DNA of 64,000 nucleotides. It comes from Campanula takesimana. Its lineage: Eukaryota; Streptophyta; Magnoliopsida; Asterales; Campanulaceae. Position numbers and translations under genes: made by a program. The stretch is taken from contig JAOWBW010000222.1 in assembly GCA_026119855.1 (NCBI GenBank), forward strand, positions 1,302,001 through 1,366,000, given 5' to 3'. This document shows, one piece after another, positions 42,765-54,939 of the stretch (within the stretch, counting starts at the first letter, position 1; every line of letters begins with the position of its first letter). Under the pieces are notes generated by a model. It searched no databases. It had not been told where the DNA came from and saw only the letters and a list, made by a program, of their open reading frames with translations.

Positions 42765-42888
42765 TCTTCCTATGTAGGATTGGGACGGCGCGCACTTCAG
42801 ACTGCTGGCGGGTGGCGCGCGTGTTTGGGAGGCGGGAATTACGGCTTGACATTTGCTGACCAAAAGAGCCCCCAACAGCTATAATATC
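42765..42888 (+). promoter_or_regulatory. Putative promoter of the B3 antisense gene
   Basis: CpG-rich blocks (ggcgcgcgtcttcc, ggcgcgcacttc, ggcgcgcgtgtttgg) are followed by CTATAATATC at 42879-42888, 94 bp before the ATG at 42982. Confidence 0.5.
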
Positions 42889-42981
42889 ATCTTCTGTTCG
42901 ACCACTTGATTCTCACAGCTCTTTCTGCCATTTTTTGAACATAATATTATTGCTTAACTTCGCTTGTGATCAACATTTTCC

Positions 42982-44377
42982 ATGGCTTCCAATTCTTTTG
43001 CCCTTGATGCCAAGGTCGTTAGTGCGTATGAAAAGGACTTGGGCACTTTTGTGTATTCTTTCAAGACCCATCCCAAGAAGGCCTTCATTAAAGATTTCGG
43101 GTTCTGAATTCTTTTCACCTTGCGGACGTTGCAGCCGGATTGGGATTTGTTGAGAGCTGCCGCGGCTTTTTCTGGGATTGCGACAGCCATACCTTCAACC
43201 TTTCAGCTAATGAAATGGTGCCGACTGTTGACGATTTCGGGGCCATCCTTGGCATGCCTTTGGCCGGTCGGATTGCCGTCCCTAAATATCACCGTGGTGC
43301 CATCGGCTCTTTGGTTGGGTTACTGAATCTCCCTGTTGAGGACGTGAGGAAGATGTTGCATGGTACCGTGATTGACATAACTGAATTGCCGATGTTCTTC
43401 AGTTTACAACTCGGAGGACCCGATGGTTCAATCTTTCAAAAGGATGCCATGGCCATTTGTCTCTTCAGCGAAGTACTGTTTGTTACACCTTTCGGGACTG
43501 CGGACATGCAGTTGGCTGAGATTATTTTGCTAGCTAAGGAGCAGCAATTTAGTGTAATCCCTCTTATTGTAGGGGAGACGTTGCACGGCCTTGATGAGTT
43601 ACATAGGACGGGCAAGATGTGTCGGGGAAGCCCCTTTGCTCTTGACCATATGGCTCCGAGAACACTTCAGAATTTATTCTCCGGATGGTGATTTGTCTCC
43701 TTTGCTGTTCATAGGAGGAAGTTGTTGATCCGGGATTTATCTGAAGATGATTGGAAGAAATTCTTTGCCTCTCGGGCGACCGTTGATATTGAGTGGTGTC
43801 CTCCTTCTTGGGTCTTCGTCCTTTTGTGGAATAGACTCTTGGTTTTCAGCACGTGGTTGTACCCGGTTTGAGAGATTCTTCATTTTACAGCCAGAGCGGG
43901 TTTCTGCGGCAGTTCGGTCGCCAACAGACAATTCCTTTTCCGAGGGATGGAATGCTTCGTCCAGTTGCTTACATGGGTCCTGACTTCTCGAGTGAGCTTC
44001 AGTCGGCTTGGGGAGATGACCGCAATCGTTGGGCTTTCGCTCCTCTGCATCGGGGGTGTCTTCCTTCCCGAGAGCTACTTGGATTATTATTTGGCACCCT
44101 TACCGTGGCATCACTTGGGTTGATGTGCTTCGTGCCGAGTTGTTGGACAGGGTTTTGAGCCTAGCACACTTTGAGATATAGGGAGGCTGCTGCTGATTCG
44201 AGTAACATTCTCGCTGACCCTTTCGGTACTCCTTTGGATGACTTTTATTCTAGGAGACGTGTTGCAGCACAGAAGGTTTCGGTGCGTATTAGTGCTCATT
44301 TGTTACCCAAGAAGAAAAGGATTGAGAGACGATCGGGTGGTCCTTCGAAAGCTAAGAGAAAATTGGATTTTTCTTAG
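42982..44377 (+). pseudogene. Antisense DUF7745-like gene of B3 (broken)
   Basis: It starts MASNSFALDAK and ends SKAKRKLDFS, as the intact copy does. An in-frame TGA lies at about 43106. Several frameshifts follow (near 43170, 43420, 43650, 43820 and 44160), and the pieces are 43140-43691, 43853-44158 and 44171-44377. The signature MVPTVDDFGAILGMPL is intact. It is more diverged from the other two copies than they are from each other. Confidence 0.87.
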
Positions 44378-44484
44378 TACCCTAAGAGATTGCAATTAGA
44401 CCACTTTGTTTTAAGATTTAATATTTTGATGTCTTTTGTGTGCTCAATAAATCCGTTGTAATGGTTTGAATAATTCATTGAATG

Positions 44485-44490
44485 AATAAA
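44485..44490 (+). terminator. Poly(A)-like signal AATAAA of the B3 antisense gene
   Basis: It lies 108 bases after the stop, in the same place as in the other two copies. Confidence 0.45.
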
Positions 44491-44539
44491 AATTGCATTG
44501 TTATTTGAAGTGAATTGGGGTATTTTTGATATGTTTTAG

Positions 44540-44597
44540 ACCGCACCCGAAGGTTGCCTACGTTCCTCCAGTTGGGAGGCTCAGGTCTTCGTAGTTC
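44540..44597 (-). other. Nested stem-loop motif (B3 copy)
   Basis: The outer CTACG/CGTAG stem is kept. The inner stem is CCTCC/GGAGG where B1 and B2 have CCTCTC/GAGAGG, so sequence and loop differ but pairing is kept. Confidence 0.65.
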
Positions 44598-44652
44598 AAA
44601 TAAACAAAGACCATTTTTTTTTTTTTTTGTGCACCCTGACACCCTGTTTTTT

Positions 44653-44749
44653 GCCTAGACCGCCCTTGCGGGTTTTCAATCTAGCGGGCTTTTTTTTGGC
44701 ACGTGCTCTAATTTTTGCCTAGGCCGCCCTTGCGGGTTTTCAACCTAGC
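44653..44749 (-). other. Tandem GNRA-type hairpins behind pol (B3 copies)
   Basis: On the minus strand the first (44717-44749) is CTAGG/CCTAG with CCC-GCAA-GGG. The second (44653-44685) is CTAGA/TCTAG with CCC-GCAA-GGG. The A-T for G-C change is on both sides of the stem. Confidence 0.68.
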
Positions 44750-44791
44750 GAGCGATTTTTTTTTTTTTTTTTTTTTAATGGTCTTTGTTTA

Positions 44792-46571
44792 TTAAGCGTA
44801 GAACCTCTTGAGCTTGTCGAGGTTGACCTCCTTTGGCAGCTGGTCACCATCTAAATCCACGAGCCGACTGCACCACCGCTTAGTATCTTTTTGACCACGT
44901 ACGGACCGATCCATCGGGGTCCCCATTTCCAGGGGATTCATGGCATTAGGAGGATGTTGTCTTAAAACCAAATCTCCCACATTGATGTTTCAAGGCTTCA
45001 CCTTTTTGTTGAAAGCTCTTGTCATCCTTTGCTGATATGCTCTCGTGCGTTCGAGTGCTCTTAACCTTTTTCGTCGAGTAAGGCTAGCTGTTCGTATCGA
45101 CTTTGCATCCAGTTGACCTCGTTGACTTGATTCTCGAGGAACCCGTAGAGATGGGACTTCAAGTTCGATAGGGAGTACGGCTTCAGAACCATAGACCAAT
45201 GCATAAGGAGTTTCTCCTGATGCGGATCGTATTGATGTGCGTAGCCCCACAATGCTAATGGTAGCTTCTCGGGCCAATCCCTTCCTGTTGAGGCCATTTT
45301 CTTGACGATGGTCTCGATGGTCTTATGCTGCTTCGACTGCGCCATTTGCTTGGGCCGGGGTAAGGAGATGACTTATGCTTGGTGATCTTGTATTCTACCA
45401 AAAGTGCATCCATTTCTTCTCAAAGTGAGAGCCGTTGTCGGAAATGATTTCATGAGCACGCCGTATCGGCACATGATATTAATCTTACAAATTCGGCCAC
45501 TTTCTTGGCGTTGAGGGTTCGATAGGCTTGTGCCTCGACCCACTTTGTGAAAGTAGTCGACTGCCACTAGGATGAATGACTGCCCATGGCTCCCGGCAGG
45601 ATGAACTTTACCGATGATGTCTATCCCCCAACAAGAGAAAGGCCAAGGTGTGACCATGTTGTAAAGTTGTGAGGGTGGAGCATGTTGCAGATTAGCGTGG
45701 AATTGGCACTTGGCACACCTTTTGACTTTCTCGATACAGTCTCGTTCCATAGTGCTCCAATAGTAACCAATGCGAAGTATCTTCTTGACTAGCATAAACC
45801 CATTCATGTGGGGTCCACATTCTCCTTCGTGCACTTCACATATTATCTCTTGAGCTTTGGTCTCATTGGCGCATAAGAGATTGATCCCCGTCGTCTGGTG
45901 CCTTTTATAGACTCGGTCCCCAATCAGTACGTACCGAGAGGCTAACCTATGCAGAGCTGCTTGAGACTTCTTATTGATGTTCTCGGGATAAGTGCCGTCT
46001 TTGAGGAAGTTCATGATATCCGAATACCACGGAGAGTTTGTTTGAACCTCGTTGATCTCGATACTCATGCAATATGCCGGACGTTTTCTTCGAGCAATTT
46101 TGAAAGGCTTCACATTTTCCCTTTGGGCATTCAACTAATGAAGCTATAGGGCCAGGCATCAAGCGAAGCGATTCTTATCCCTTGGCAGGTAGTTGAAAGT
46201 GATCTCTTGGAATTGTTCAACCAGTTCTTCAAGGTGCTGACCATACTGTTGGAGAGTCGGGTCTTGGGTTCGCCATTTACCCGATTGCTGATTGATAAGG
46301 AGTAAAGAGTCGTCGAACACTTCTAGTTCCGTGATGTTTCTTTCGAGAGCCGCTTCGAGCCCTGCTATGCATCGCTTCGTACTCGGCAATGTTGTTGGTA
46401 GCTTCGAATTCCAGGCGTATGGCAATGGGAGTGTAGATGTCTTTTGGATCGACAAGCAATACCCCTATACCAAAACCGTGTTTATTGGCGGCGCCATCGA
46501 AAAACAGTTGCCACTTGTCTTCCTCGGTTGCAGTACAAATTAAATGCTCGTCGGGGAACTGTACATCTTCC
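44792..46571 (-). pseudogene. B3 pol: archaeal-type RNase H and integrase (broken)
   Basis: The RNase H part (about 46160-46530) still has FFDGAANKHGFG, EATNNIAEYEA and DSLLLINQ. The integrase part (45373-46134) has the H2C2 finger (HEGECGPH...CAKC) and WGIDIIGKVHP with the first catalytic aspartate. Frameshifts split the core near 45440, 45340, 45100 and 44990. It ends at the same site as B1 and B2 pol. RT and upstream domains fall in the assembly gap. Confidence 0.85.
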
Positions 46572-46671
46572 NNNNNNNNNNNNNNNNNNNNNNNNNNNNN
46601 NNNNNNNNNNNNNNNNNNNNNNNNNNNNNNNNNNNNNNNNNNNNNNNNNNNNNNNNNNNNNNNNNNNNNNN
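46572..46671. other. Assembly gap of 100 N
   Basis: There are exactly 100 N, the usual placeholder for a gap of unknown size. The sequences on its two sides are B-family parts in opposite orientation. Confidence 0.99.
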
Positions 46672-46863
46672 GGTACTTCCCATCTCGTAATCTAACCCCC
46701 GAACCTCAAAACAAAGAATCTCTGTTTTCGTAATCAAACTTAGGCTACAATCAATAGGTTTTTCTTATGTTCCTCAAAACATAGGTGGCGACTCTAAAAA
46801 CAAGTTAGACACCCTAGGATAATTCACCGCTCTAGCCAAGCCGTGGCCCCCAGGGTATCTACA
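46672..46863 (+). mobile_element. B-type LTR fragment (end only)
   Basis: It is the last 192 bp of a plus-strand B LTR ending GGGTATCTACA. It has the gtggcgactct motif 78 bp from the end (46785-46795) and is very close to the B3 LTR. The rest is in the gap. What follows is pol sequence and not a primer site, so this is the right-hand LTR of an element inserted in that pol. Confidence 0.85.
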
Positions 46864-48845
46864 GGAATATGAATTACTTCCCTGGTTTAGGCCTAGGGAA
46901 ATACCAACAGGGTAGGATGCAACCCGTGGAGGTCCCATTCGTCAAGAACAAATTCGGTTTGGGATACGAACCTTCCAGAGATGACTTGAAACACGAACAA
47001 GCCATCAAGAATGAAAAGACCCGAGCCCGAAGGGAAGGCCGTCATTATGAGATTCCAAATTTGAGGCCTTACCGCAAGACACTGAATGGTTACTTTGTTC
47101 GTCAAGGGGAAGAGGTTCCGTACGTAATCTTTCCCGAGCCATGGGTTAACAGTAAGGGCATCAGAAAGCCCGGTCTTGAAATCTTTGCCGACTACCAGAT
47201 TCAAAAATCTGAAAGGGAACCAACTCCCATGTCTCCCCGAGAATGGTAGGGGAAGAAAGTGACCATAGAGTCCGAAACAGAGATTACCATGGGGGAAGAA
47301 TCGACGGATCTAGCCTCCATGTTCGAATAATTGGCCATCATGGACGAGTGCCAAGTAAATGCCATCTACAACACCAACACGAGAAAGGAGACTATCAGTG
47401 AGATCCAGCCAATCTCCGACCCAATCAACAACTGGTATTCTACAAAGGGACCCATGGTATCCGAAGACTTCTTGGTCAAGAAGATGGGGTGCATCCCGCA
47501 CAAAGTTACAAAGGAAGACATTTTCACATTCACTTTCGAGTCCGAGTGTGTTTTCGATACCCTCACCCAAGAGGATATAGAGGCCATAGCCGAGCGTGTG
47601 GTCCCTTTCTTTATTAATGAAAAATTTGATCTTTCTGAGTACCCCGAGATTGCAAACATCATGAATGATGAATTAACTAATAATGAATTTAATGAACTGG
47701 TTAATAACGATTCAAATAATGATGAAATAGACCACGAAAACACAACATACTTAAATGAGCTTGCTCAACAGGTCCGTAGTCGTGGTGAAAATGGTCCAGG
47801 GGCTGACGAAGAATTGCATATTGTTAATTTGGTACCGACGAAGAGCCGAAAGAAACCAAGATCAGAAGCTTCTTCAAGGGGGAAGAGAAAGACAGATTGA
47901 TTGCACTGCTCAGAGAGTTCGTGGATATATTTTCATGGTCATACAAAGACATGCCGGGTTTAGACAGAAAGGTCGCGGAGCACAGAATTCCAATCAGAGA
48001 CGATGCTAAGCCGACAAAGCAGAAACTCAGAAAGATCAAGCCATAATGGTCTCTACAAGTCAAAGAAGAGATAGAGAAGCTTCTCAGTGTAGGCTTCATC
48101 AAAGTTATCGAGTATCCAACATGGCTAGCCAATGTGGTCACACTCCGAAAGGCTAATGGCAAGGTTCGTGTTTGTGTGGACTTACGGGATTTGAACAAAG
48201 CTTCTCCAAAGGATGACTTTCCACTACCCAACATTGACATGCTAGTCGACTCCACTGCTGCCTACGAGGTCTGCTCGTTTGTGGATGGTTTTGCTGGGTA
48301 CAATCAGATTCTCATGGCCGAGGAGGATCAATAAAAGACTGCTTTCACAACACCGTGGGACACCTTTTGCTACATAGTTATGCTGTTTGGGTTAAGGAAT
48401 GCTGGGGCTACTTACCAAAGGGCCGTGACAGACTTGTTCCATGACATGATTCACAAGGAGATCGAGGTCTACGTGGACGACATGATCATCCACTCGAAAG
48501 GGACCGACGGTCAACATTTGATCGATCTCCGCAAGTTCTTTGAAAGGCTTCGTCAACACAAGATGAGGCTCAATCTCGCAAAGTGCACTTTTGGGGTTAT
48601 CCGAGGAAAAGTTCTTGGCTATATGGTCACAGAAAAGGGTATTGAAGCAGATCCCTAAAAAATCAAGGCAATCATTGACATGCCTCCTCCCAAGACACAG
48701 AAAAAGATCAAAGGTTTCATGGGCAGACTTTGGTACATCAGTCGGTTTGTGCACCAGCTTACTTCCATGTGTGAGCTAATCTTCAAGCTACTCAAGAAGA
48801 ATGTGGCTCTAGAATGGACCGACTCTTGCCAAGAAGCTTTCGACC
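46864..48845 (+). pseudogene. Tat-like pol fragment: protease-RT linker and reverse transcriptase (decayed)
   Basis: In frame come a linker (GLGLGKYQQG, FGLGYEP), an acidic stretch, then RT with RVCVDLRDLNKASPKDDFPLP and the catalytic YVDD (48470-48481). It is interrupted by stops at 47247-47249, 47328-47330, 48044-48046, 48332-48334 and 48656-48658 and by a frameshift near 47835. It breaks off after CQEAFDH where the C-type LTR fragment begins. It is not joined to the B2 or B3 pol. Confidence 0.87.
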
Positions 48846-50291
48846 ATGACTATTACTAAAATGACCCTAAACATTTACTCATAAAGATATACTAGGACTA
48901 TGAACTCAACCATCTCATCACACCTAGAATTCCAAAGTAGGAAATCAGAATGAATACACCTTAAGGTTAATCGAACCGTAGGTACCCAATTGCCAATTCA
49001 CGCTTTACCTCCGTTCATAACGAACCAATTCTAAACACCCCAAACGAATCCAAAAGGTTGCACTTATTAGAACATGATCACGACTGGACTAAACCCTACA
49101 CTTTGGTGTTCAATAACGACCCTCTAGGTACTATAGGACATTGCCTAAAATCTAGACCAAGTCTTACTCGAAAATCAATTCGATTAGAACAATCACGAAC
49201 ACATCATAAGATGCCTAAACCTTCCCAAACAATACTTGACAAATTCCATAGCACAATAGGTCACAACGGAACCACTCTACAACCCTAGAGTGTTCCACTA
49301 TGCTCATACAAGTTAAATAGAATAGTATTCAAAACCTAGACTAAGAATGCACCCTAGTCTTAAACAAACAAAAACATGATTTCCAGAAAAAGGGGGCGGG
49401 CGGGCGCTCACTTAAGGTCAGGCGGGCGCTCATTTAGCCAGTAAGTTGGCCAAAGGAAAAAGGCCAGGTGGGCGGGATCCTGGCTCGAACCGGGCGGGCG
49501 CCTGGTCTGCCTTCAGGCCGTGAAACAGAGCTGGGTTTCACCATTTTCGAACCAAAACCAAATTTCTCACAAATCAACACTCCCTACTTGATCCCCAAAG
49601 TACCCAAACAACATCTAACTTAAAGGGGACCTAAATAACACCATTTATCAATCAAAACCAATATTAAATCCAAACATTCATAACAATCACCATTTTTAAC
49701 CAAAAACCCAAATAAATTCCAAATAAATTCCAAACTCAATCAAACATCAAATATAACATCTTAAGCATTATATAAACATGATATGAACATTTTAGCATAC
49801 AAATGGGGGAAAAGCAACTTACTTGGAAATAATGAAATGAGACGGAATTCAAATATTTTTGGTTCCACACGATCCTATTGACGATCTAAACACATTTCAT
49901 CAAATGAGCAATAAGAAAAGATGAGATGGAGAGGGTGAAAATGAAGAGAGAAGGAGGGAGTTCTTACCTTTTCTTTAACAATGGGGAAAGAGGGAGAGAG
50001 AGATTGAGTGTGCAGGAGAAAGAGAAGAGTGAGGGAGAAAGGGGAGTAGGGAGGGAGGTGTAGGATGATTAATAGAAGGTTACACCTAGGCCCCCTCTAG
50101 ACCCAACTAGGAACAATTAAATCCATTTCCCCACTATCAACTAAGACCCAAAAAGTTCCATACTAGCACAAATGATAAATTAAAATGCTAGACATAAAAT
50201 ATTATGAGACACGAAATACACACATAATTAAATAAATAAATAAATAATTTTTATTACTAAGAAAATAGATACGGGTTTTCGGGTCGTTACA
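48846..50291 (-). mobile_element. Inverted, truncated C-type LTR fragment
   Basis: Read on the minus strand it starts TGTAACGACCCGAAAACCCG and follows the family C LTR (TGTCACTACCCAAAAACCCG) for over a kilobase, with clear divergence. It includes the gcatcttatgatgtgttcgt block and GC-rich gcgcccgcccgccc blocks. The far end is cut where it meets the pol fragment. Confidence 0.8.
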
Positions 50292-51968
50292 GTTAAGAGT
50301 ATTGGAAGTGTTGATTTTGGGTGTATATGAATTAGTAAGATTTTGGGTTTGATTTTGGTATGAATGTGTTAAACCCAGCAGGATTTTGCCCAGCCGCGTA
50401 GACCGGGCGCCCGCCCATAAGGCCTCAGGCGCCCGCCCACTTTCCCCTTTCCTGACCCTTAGTTTCTATCATAGCCGGGCGCCCGCCCGCCCTCGTTTAA
50501 GGCGCCCGCCCGCCCTGCTTTTCTGGAAATCATTTCTTGTTTAATTTAGGTTGAATTGTATACTCGGCCTAGACTTTGGGTGCCACTCTAATTTAATTAA
50601 ATAGACATGTGGGATACTCAGTGTTGAAAGTGGTTCCTTTGTGAATAATGGTGTTATGGAATTTGATCAAGGGTTGTTTGGGAATGTTTGGGCATCTTAT
50701 GATGTGTTCGTGATTGTTCCAATCGGATTGATTTTGGATAAGACTTGGTCTAAGTTTTGGGTGATATCCTATAGTACTTAGAGGGTTATTCTAGAGCACA
50801 CCAAGTGTTTGGTATGGGCTCTTGTTGAACTCATCTTGTTTTAATGATCATTGTTGGATGAGCTCTTTATGAGAAATTCCGTTTATCGTTATTGAACTCT
50901 CTTATGTGGAACTTCTTGTGTTCGTTGTTGTTGAACTCTTCGTGAATAACCGTTTGTAACTTTATGGTGATTGTTTGGATTGGTTCACCTTTTTGGTGAT
51001 TATTTGGAATGGTTCCCTACTTCGGAATCATGAGTTGTTTAATTGAGCTAGTAATTATTACTTGGCATTTATTTGAAAGTCTAGCTGGTATTTGTAGTTG
51101 TGTCGGGCGATGGAAAAGATTATAATGGCAACGAGCGCCGAGTCCATTATAATGTTGACCATTGTTTTGCCCCATTATTTCCCTCCTCCAGATTGGCCTT
51201 GGATGTGAGATGAGCTAGCTCCTTTTTTGGGAACAGTCTAGCTATTATAAGGGGTTGCGACTTTGTGTCGTATACTCAGTTATCGTTTGGTTATTGGTTC
51301 CGGTACCGGGTTTTCTCTTCAGCTATTATGCTGCTATAGTTGGTTGGTTTATCGGCTCTTTGATGCCGCTTCTTGATGCTGTTCTTTGATGCGGCCATAT
51401 CGTCATTGATCAGATTGTTATATCCTTTGTTGGGGAAACCTTGGCTCAGTATCCTTTGTTACTTGTTTATTTCCGCTGCTATCTGTTAAATGATATTTGC
51501 TACTTGCTATGTGAGATATTATTATTGTTTATTGCATCATAGCATGTCATGTAGTTGCATTAGTACTTATTGAGATTTATCTCACCCCCTTTCTTTTATC
51601 TTTGTTTTTCCTTAACCCCTCCCCCCAGGAGGAAAGGATTAGGATTTGCGGTTCGAGGAGGACGTCGAAAGGATTAAGATTTTGGGCAGGTTGTTATTGA
51701 TCGGTTTGCATTATTTAAATGTATAACCTTTTGGGGGTAGTTTTACTACCGACGACGTCATTAAGATTTGTAATATTTTGTATTTTGGTGTGAGCTTGTG
51801 GAGCTTATACTAGTAGTATTTTGTTGTTGTTAAACTTGGATTTCTAAAACTTGGTTTTAAACCTTTTGGATATAAAAATGGAATTTTTATCTTCAGTATT
51901 TTGGTAATTGTGTGTTAAGTCGACGTCCAGTTCGCGTGCTCTTGGCCCGCGGGGTCGGGGTCGCGACA
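50292..51968 (+). mobile_element. 5' LTR of C (truncated at its start)
   Basis: It matches the 3' LTR from gttaagagtattgg (55661 on) to the end, TCGCGACA here against TCGTGACA. About 720 bp of the start are missing. Confidence 0.9.
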
Positions 51969-51970
51969 GT

Positions 51971-51982
51971 TGTTATCAGAGC
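51971..51982 (+). other. Primer binding site of C (initiator Met type)
   Basis: tgttatcagagc lies two bases after the LTR and differs at one base from TGGTATCAGAGC, the site common in plant LTR elements primed by initiator tRNA-Met. Confidence 0.8.
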
Positions 51983-52088
51983 TATGGTTTAGCTCTAAGT
52001 ATAAGTATAGGTGGACTAGAATGACCTAGGAGGGTAGTTGTGTTCAGAGTGAGTAACGGTTGATGTTTTATGCAGGTATTTGTTCTAA

Positions 52089-53067
52089 ATGGCTAGAAGA
52101 AGAGCTGGTGAAGGTTCTAGTGGGACTCCGAATCAGAATGATCTACGGGAAGAGAACCGTGCAATGTTTCAGGGGATGTTTGAAGCGGCGATGAAAGCAA
52201 TTCATGATCAAGGGCCGAGAGAGGAACATGTAGCACCTCCACGTTATGGGTTGGAGCAGTTTTTTGAAGTTAAAGCCAAGTGAGTACGACGGTGAGCCTG
52301 ATGTGAAGAAGGCCGAGCTATGGATAGAATCAATTGAGAAAATCTATGATGTTTTTGGTTGCACGGACGAGGATAGGGTTCGGTTTTCAGCTTATATGTT
52401 AGTTGGTGCTGCGGAACATTGGTGGAAGGCACTGAAGGCCAGTTGGGACGCTACTCTTGTCCCTTATGCTTGGGAGTTATTTGTGAGAAAATTCATGGAA
52501 CACTTCATCCCTCTAGTGGATCAGAACCGGAAAGAGATCGAGTTCCTCAACTTGGAGCAAGGCATGTTAACAATAGCACAGTACTCGGCAAAGTTCACAG
52601 AATTAGCTAGGTATTGTGCCTACCTTGTGCGGATCGAGGAGCAGAAAGCAATGGGGTTTATCAGGGGTTTGAAGACAGCTATTAGGACACAGTTAATATC
52701 CCAGAGAATTCAACTTTTTCAGGATGCGGTGGACCATGCCTATTTGATAGAGCAAGACATTGGGGAACATAAGAGGAAGACTGAGATGGTTAACCCGAGT
52801 AAGCAAGGAGGGCAGAGCAAGTCACAACCGCAACGATTGGATAACCGAGATAACTCTGGAGGGCAGCCGATAGTGAGAAATCAAGGTACAAATCAGGGGA
52901 CACGAAATGGGAAAATCTGCAGTTACTGTCAGAGGGAAGGACACTCAGAAGACAAGTGTTGGAAGAAACAAGGAAAATGTGTGAATTGTGGTCAGTTGGG
53001 GCATTTTGTGAGGGATTGTCTTAGGAGCAGATATCAACCATCCGGGAGTGACGCTGGTACTGCATAA
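52089..53067 (+). pseudogene. gag of C with one frameshift
   Basis: A start codon about 105 bp after the primer site opens MARRRAGEG. The retrotransposon gag core follows (AEHWWKAL, FLNLEQGMLTIAQYSAKFTELARY), and two CCHC zinc knuckles (CSYCQREGHSEDKC and CVNCGQLGHFVRDC, about 52918-53022) bind the RNA genome. A run of six T at 52260-52265 shifts the frame; with five T the reading would continue from YGLEQF into LKLKPSEYDG. The second part (52246-53067) is open over 270 codons. The type is like chromovirus/Tekay gag proteins. Confidence 0.85.
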
Positions 53068-54939
53068 GGTTAGAAGAGAGATACTTCAGGAAACCCTAAA
53101 GGTTCAGGATAGGGTATTTGCGATCAATCAGCACTCAACGGGTGACTCATCAGTTTCAGGAGGTATTAATTTTGTGTCGAGAGAGCGAGCGCGTGCATTT
53201 TTAGGATCATCGCATTCTCATGTTTATGTGCATTTAGTTGCATTTATTTCTCATGAGTCTTTGACTTATGTGTTGTCAGTGTCTACTCCTATGGAGGAGT
53301 GTAGGATATCTGATGGAGTCTTATGTGCTCATGTTGTGCTTAAAGGTAGATATAACTTACCTGCTAAATTTGTCATATTGCTATTATAAGGTTTTGATGT
53401 TATTTTGAGAAGGGAAATGTTATGCTTTAGTCGATTGTTGTAGGAGGATTGTTACATTCTCTATTCCTGATTTCCTAAAATCGTTTTGAGACCGTTCCTT
53501 TGGGTAGAGTTATACACATCTTTTCTTATATGGGATTTGAATATATAACTTAGGTAGGTGTCAATGGGATGTCTATACCGAATTGTTGGGTGTATGTATC
53601 ATTTGTAAGATTTCTATTTTCTTCTGAATAGTGCCTAGTTTTTGGAGAGGGACTTGGGTTAAATTGAGTTGTCATGATACAAGGTGGTAGTGCTAATAAT
53701 TAGATCAATATCCATATTGTATCGGTTGGGTTATAAGAGCTGAGGATTCAATTGAGGATTTCTTGATAGGAGATTTTTGTTTACTTTTAGTACATCTACG
53801 TGAGCGCATCGGAATTAGTTAGTATGAAGAAATGCATGATTTGCTATGAGTGACTAGTATATTGTGGAAGTTATAATCATTAATGGTGGTAAGCGCGTTA
53901 AGTTTGAAAGGACTAAGCACATTTTGAGAGGGCAAGAATTTCTCAAATTGTATTCAAGGCATTTTGAGTTTTAGTTAAATGGTTATTTTATGGTTCTAAA
54001 TCTTTTCTTGGTGGCGTTTCTCGATTTGGATTAAGGGTATGCGAAGGAAGTTGAGTATAAATACTTGGGCATATTAAAGAGTACTATGATTTGATAGCGG
54101 GTCAGTTGGAGTGTAGCTAGCCAATTGGTTTATTATGATGGTAGTACGATTGGGCCTAAGTATCATCGAGATTATAAATGTATATGTGGAAGACTAAGGT
54201 AGGTTAGCCATTGAAGATCTAGGAATTGCTAAGTTTCCTTGGGGTGTATAAACACGGATTATCAATTTAAAAAGGGAGTTAGAGGAAATTCCTTGGAGAC
54301 AAAATTTGGATTGTTTTACGGACTACCGAGTGTTTGTAATTGTTTTAGGCTTTCAAAGATTTGGAGTAATGAGATGATGAAACTATAGCGTGGATTAAGT
54401 AAACACTTTGTATTAAAATTTTGGGCTTACATTGTACCTCTAGTTTAAGGTGCCATCTAAGGTGAAAACACTATAATGGAAATCCTTGGAGATATAGCCA
54501 CTTTGGTGAATATTGTGGGGACGGAGAATTTCTTTAGCTTTCCATATTTTAAGAAGCTGATTTAGCTCGAGATGGTTTAATGTTTTGAATCTCTGGGGAG
54601 TAATACTAAGTATGCGGTTTACAAATGGAAGTATCCTTGCAGCGTAATTAAGTTTATGAAATGAGATAAGCTTGTAGTATCTCGAGAGTTACATTTAGGA
54701 GAAATTTGGATTCTTCAATCTCGAATATGGATTTTAATTAGTAGGGAAGGTAATGATTGAAGGAAGTTAAGTACGAGAGGTTGTTATGTCGTAAGCACTA
54801 TTTAAGGTTACCACGCGGTGGTTTAGAATGGACGATTGAGGAATTTGGGAAATGGTGGAATTAGCGTATCCGTGGCTATTTGATCTTTCGGGTAAGTAAT
54901 TTAAAATTCGGGATGAATTTTCTTTTAAGGTGGAGTGAA
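53068..54939 (+). pseudogene. Decayed protease and pol remnant of C
   Basis: The first 330 bp retain traces of a protease region (HLVAFISHESLTYVLSVSTP, then LPAKF). The usual DSGA catalytic stretch is not found. After 53400 only short AT-rich stretches remain, and no RT or integrase motif can be read. At 1.9 kb it is far shorter than a normal pol of about 3.5 kb or more. Confidence 0.6.

Larger units (their letters stand above)
40299..46571 (-). mobile_element. B3: minus-strand Tat-like element inserted in B2 pol
   Basis: It has the same order as B2: pol, hairpin pair, nested stem-loop, antisense gene, tandem array, polypurine tract and 3' LTR. The target-side bases left of the LTR are caagc (40294-40298). 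Its 5' part is lost in the assembly gap. Confidence 0.88.
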
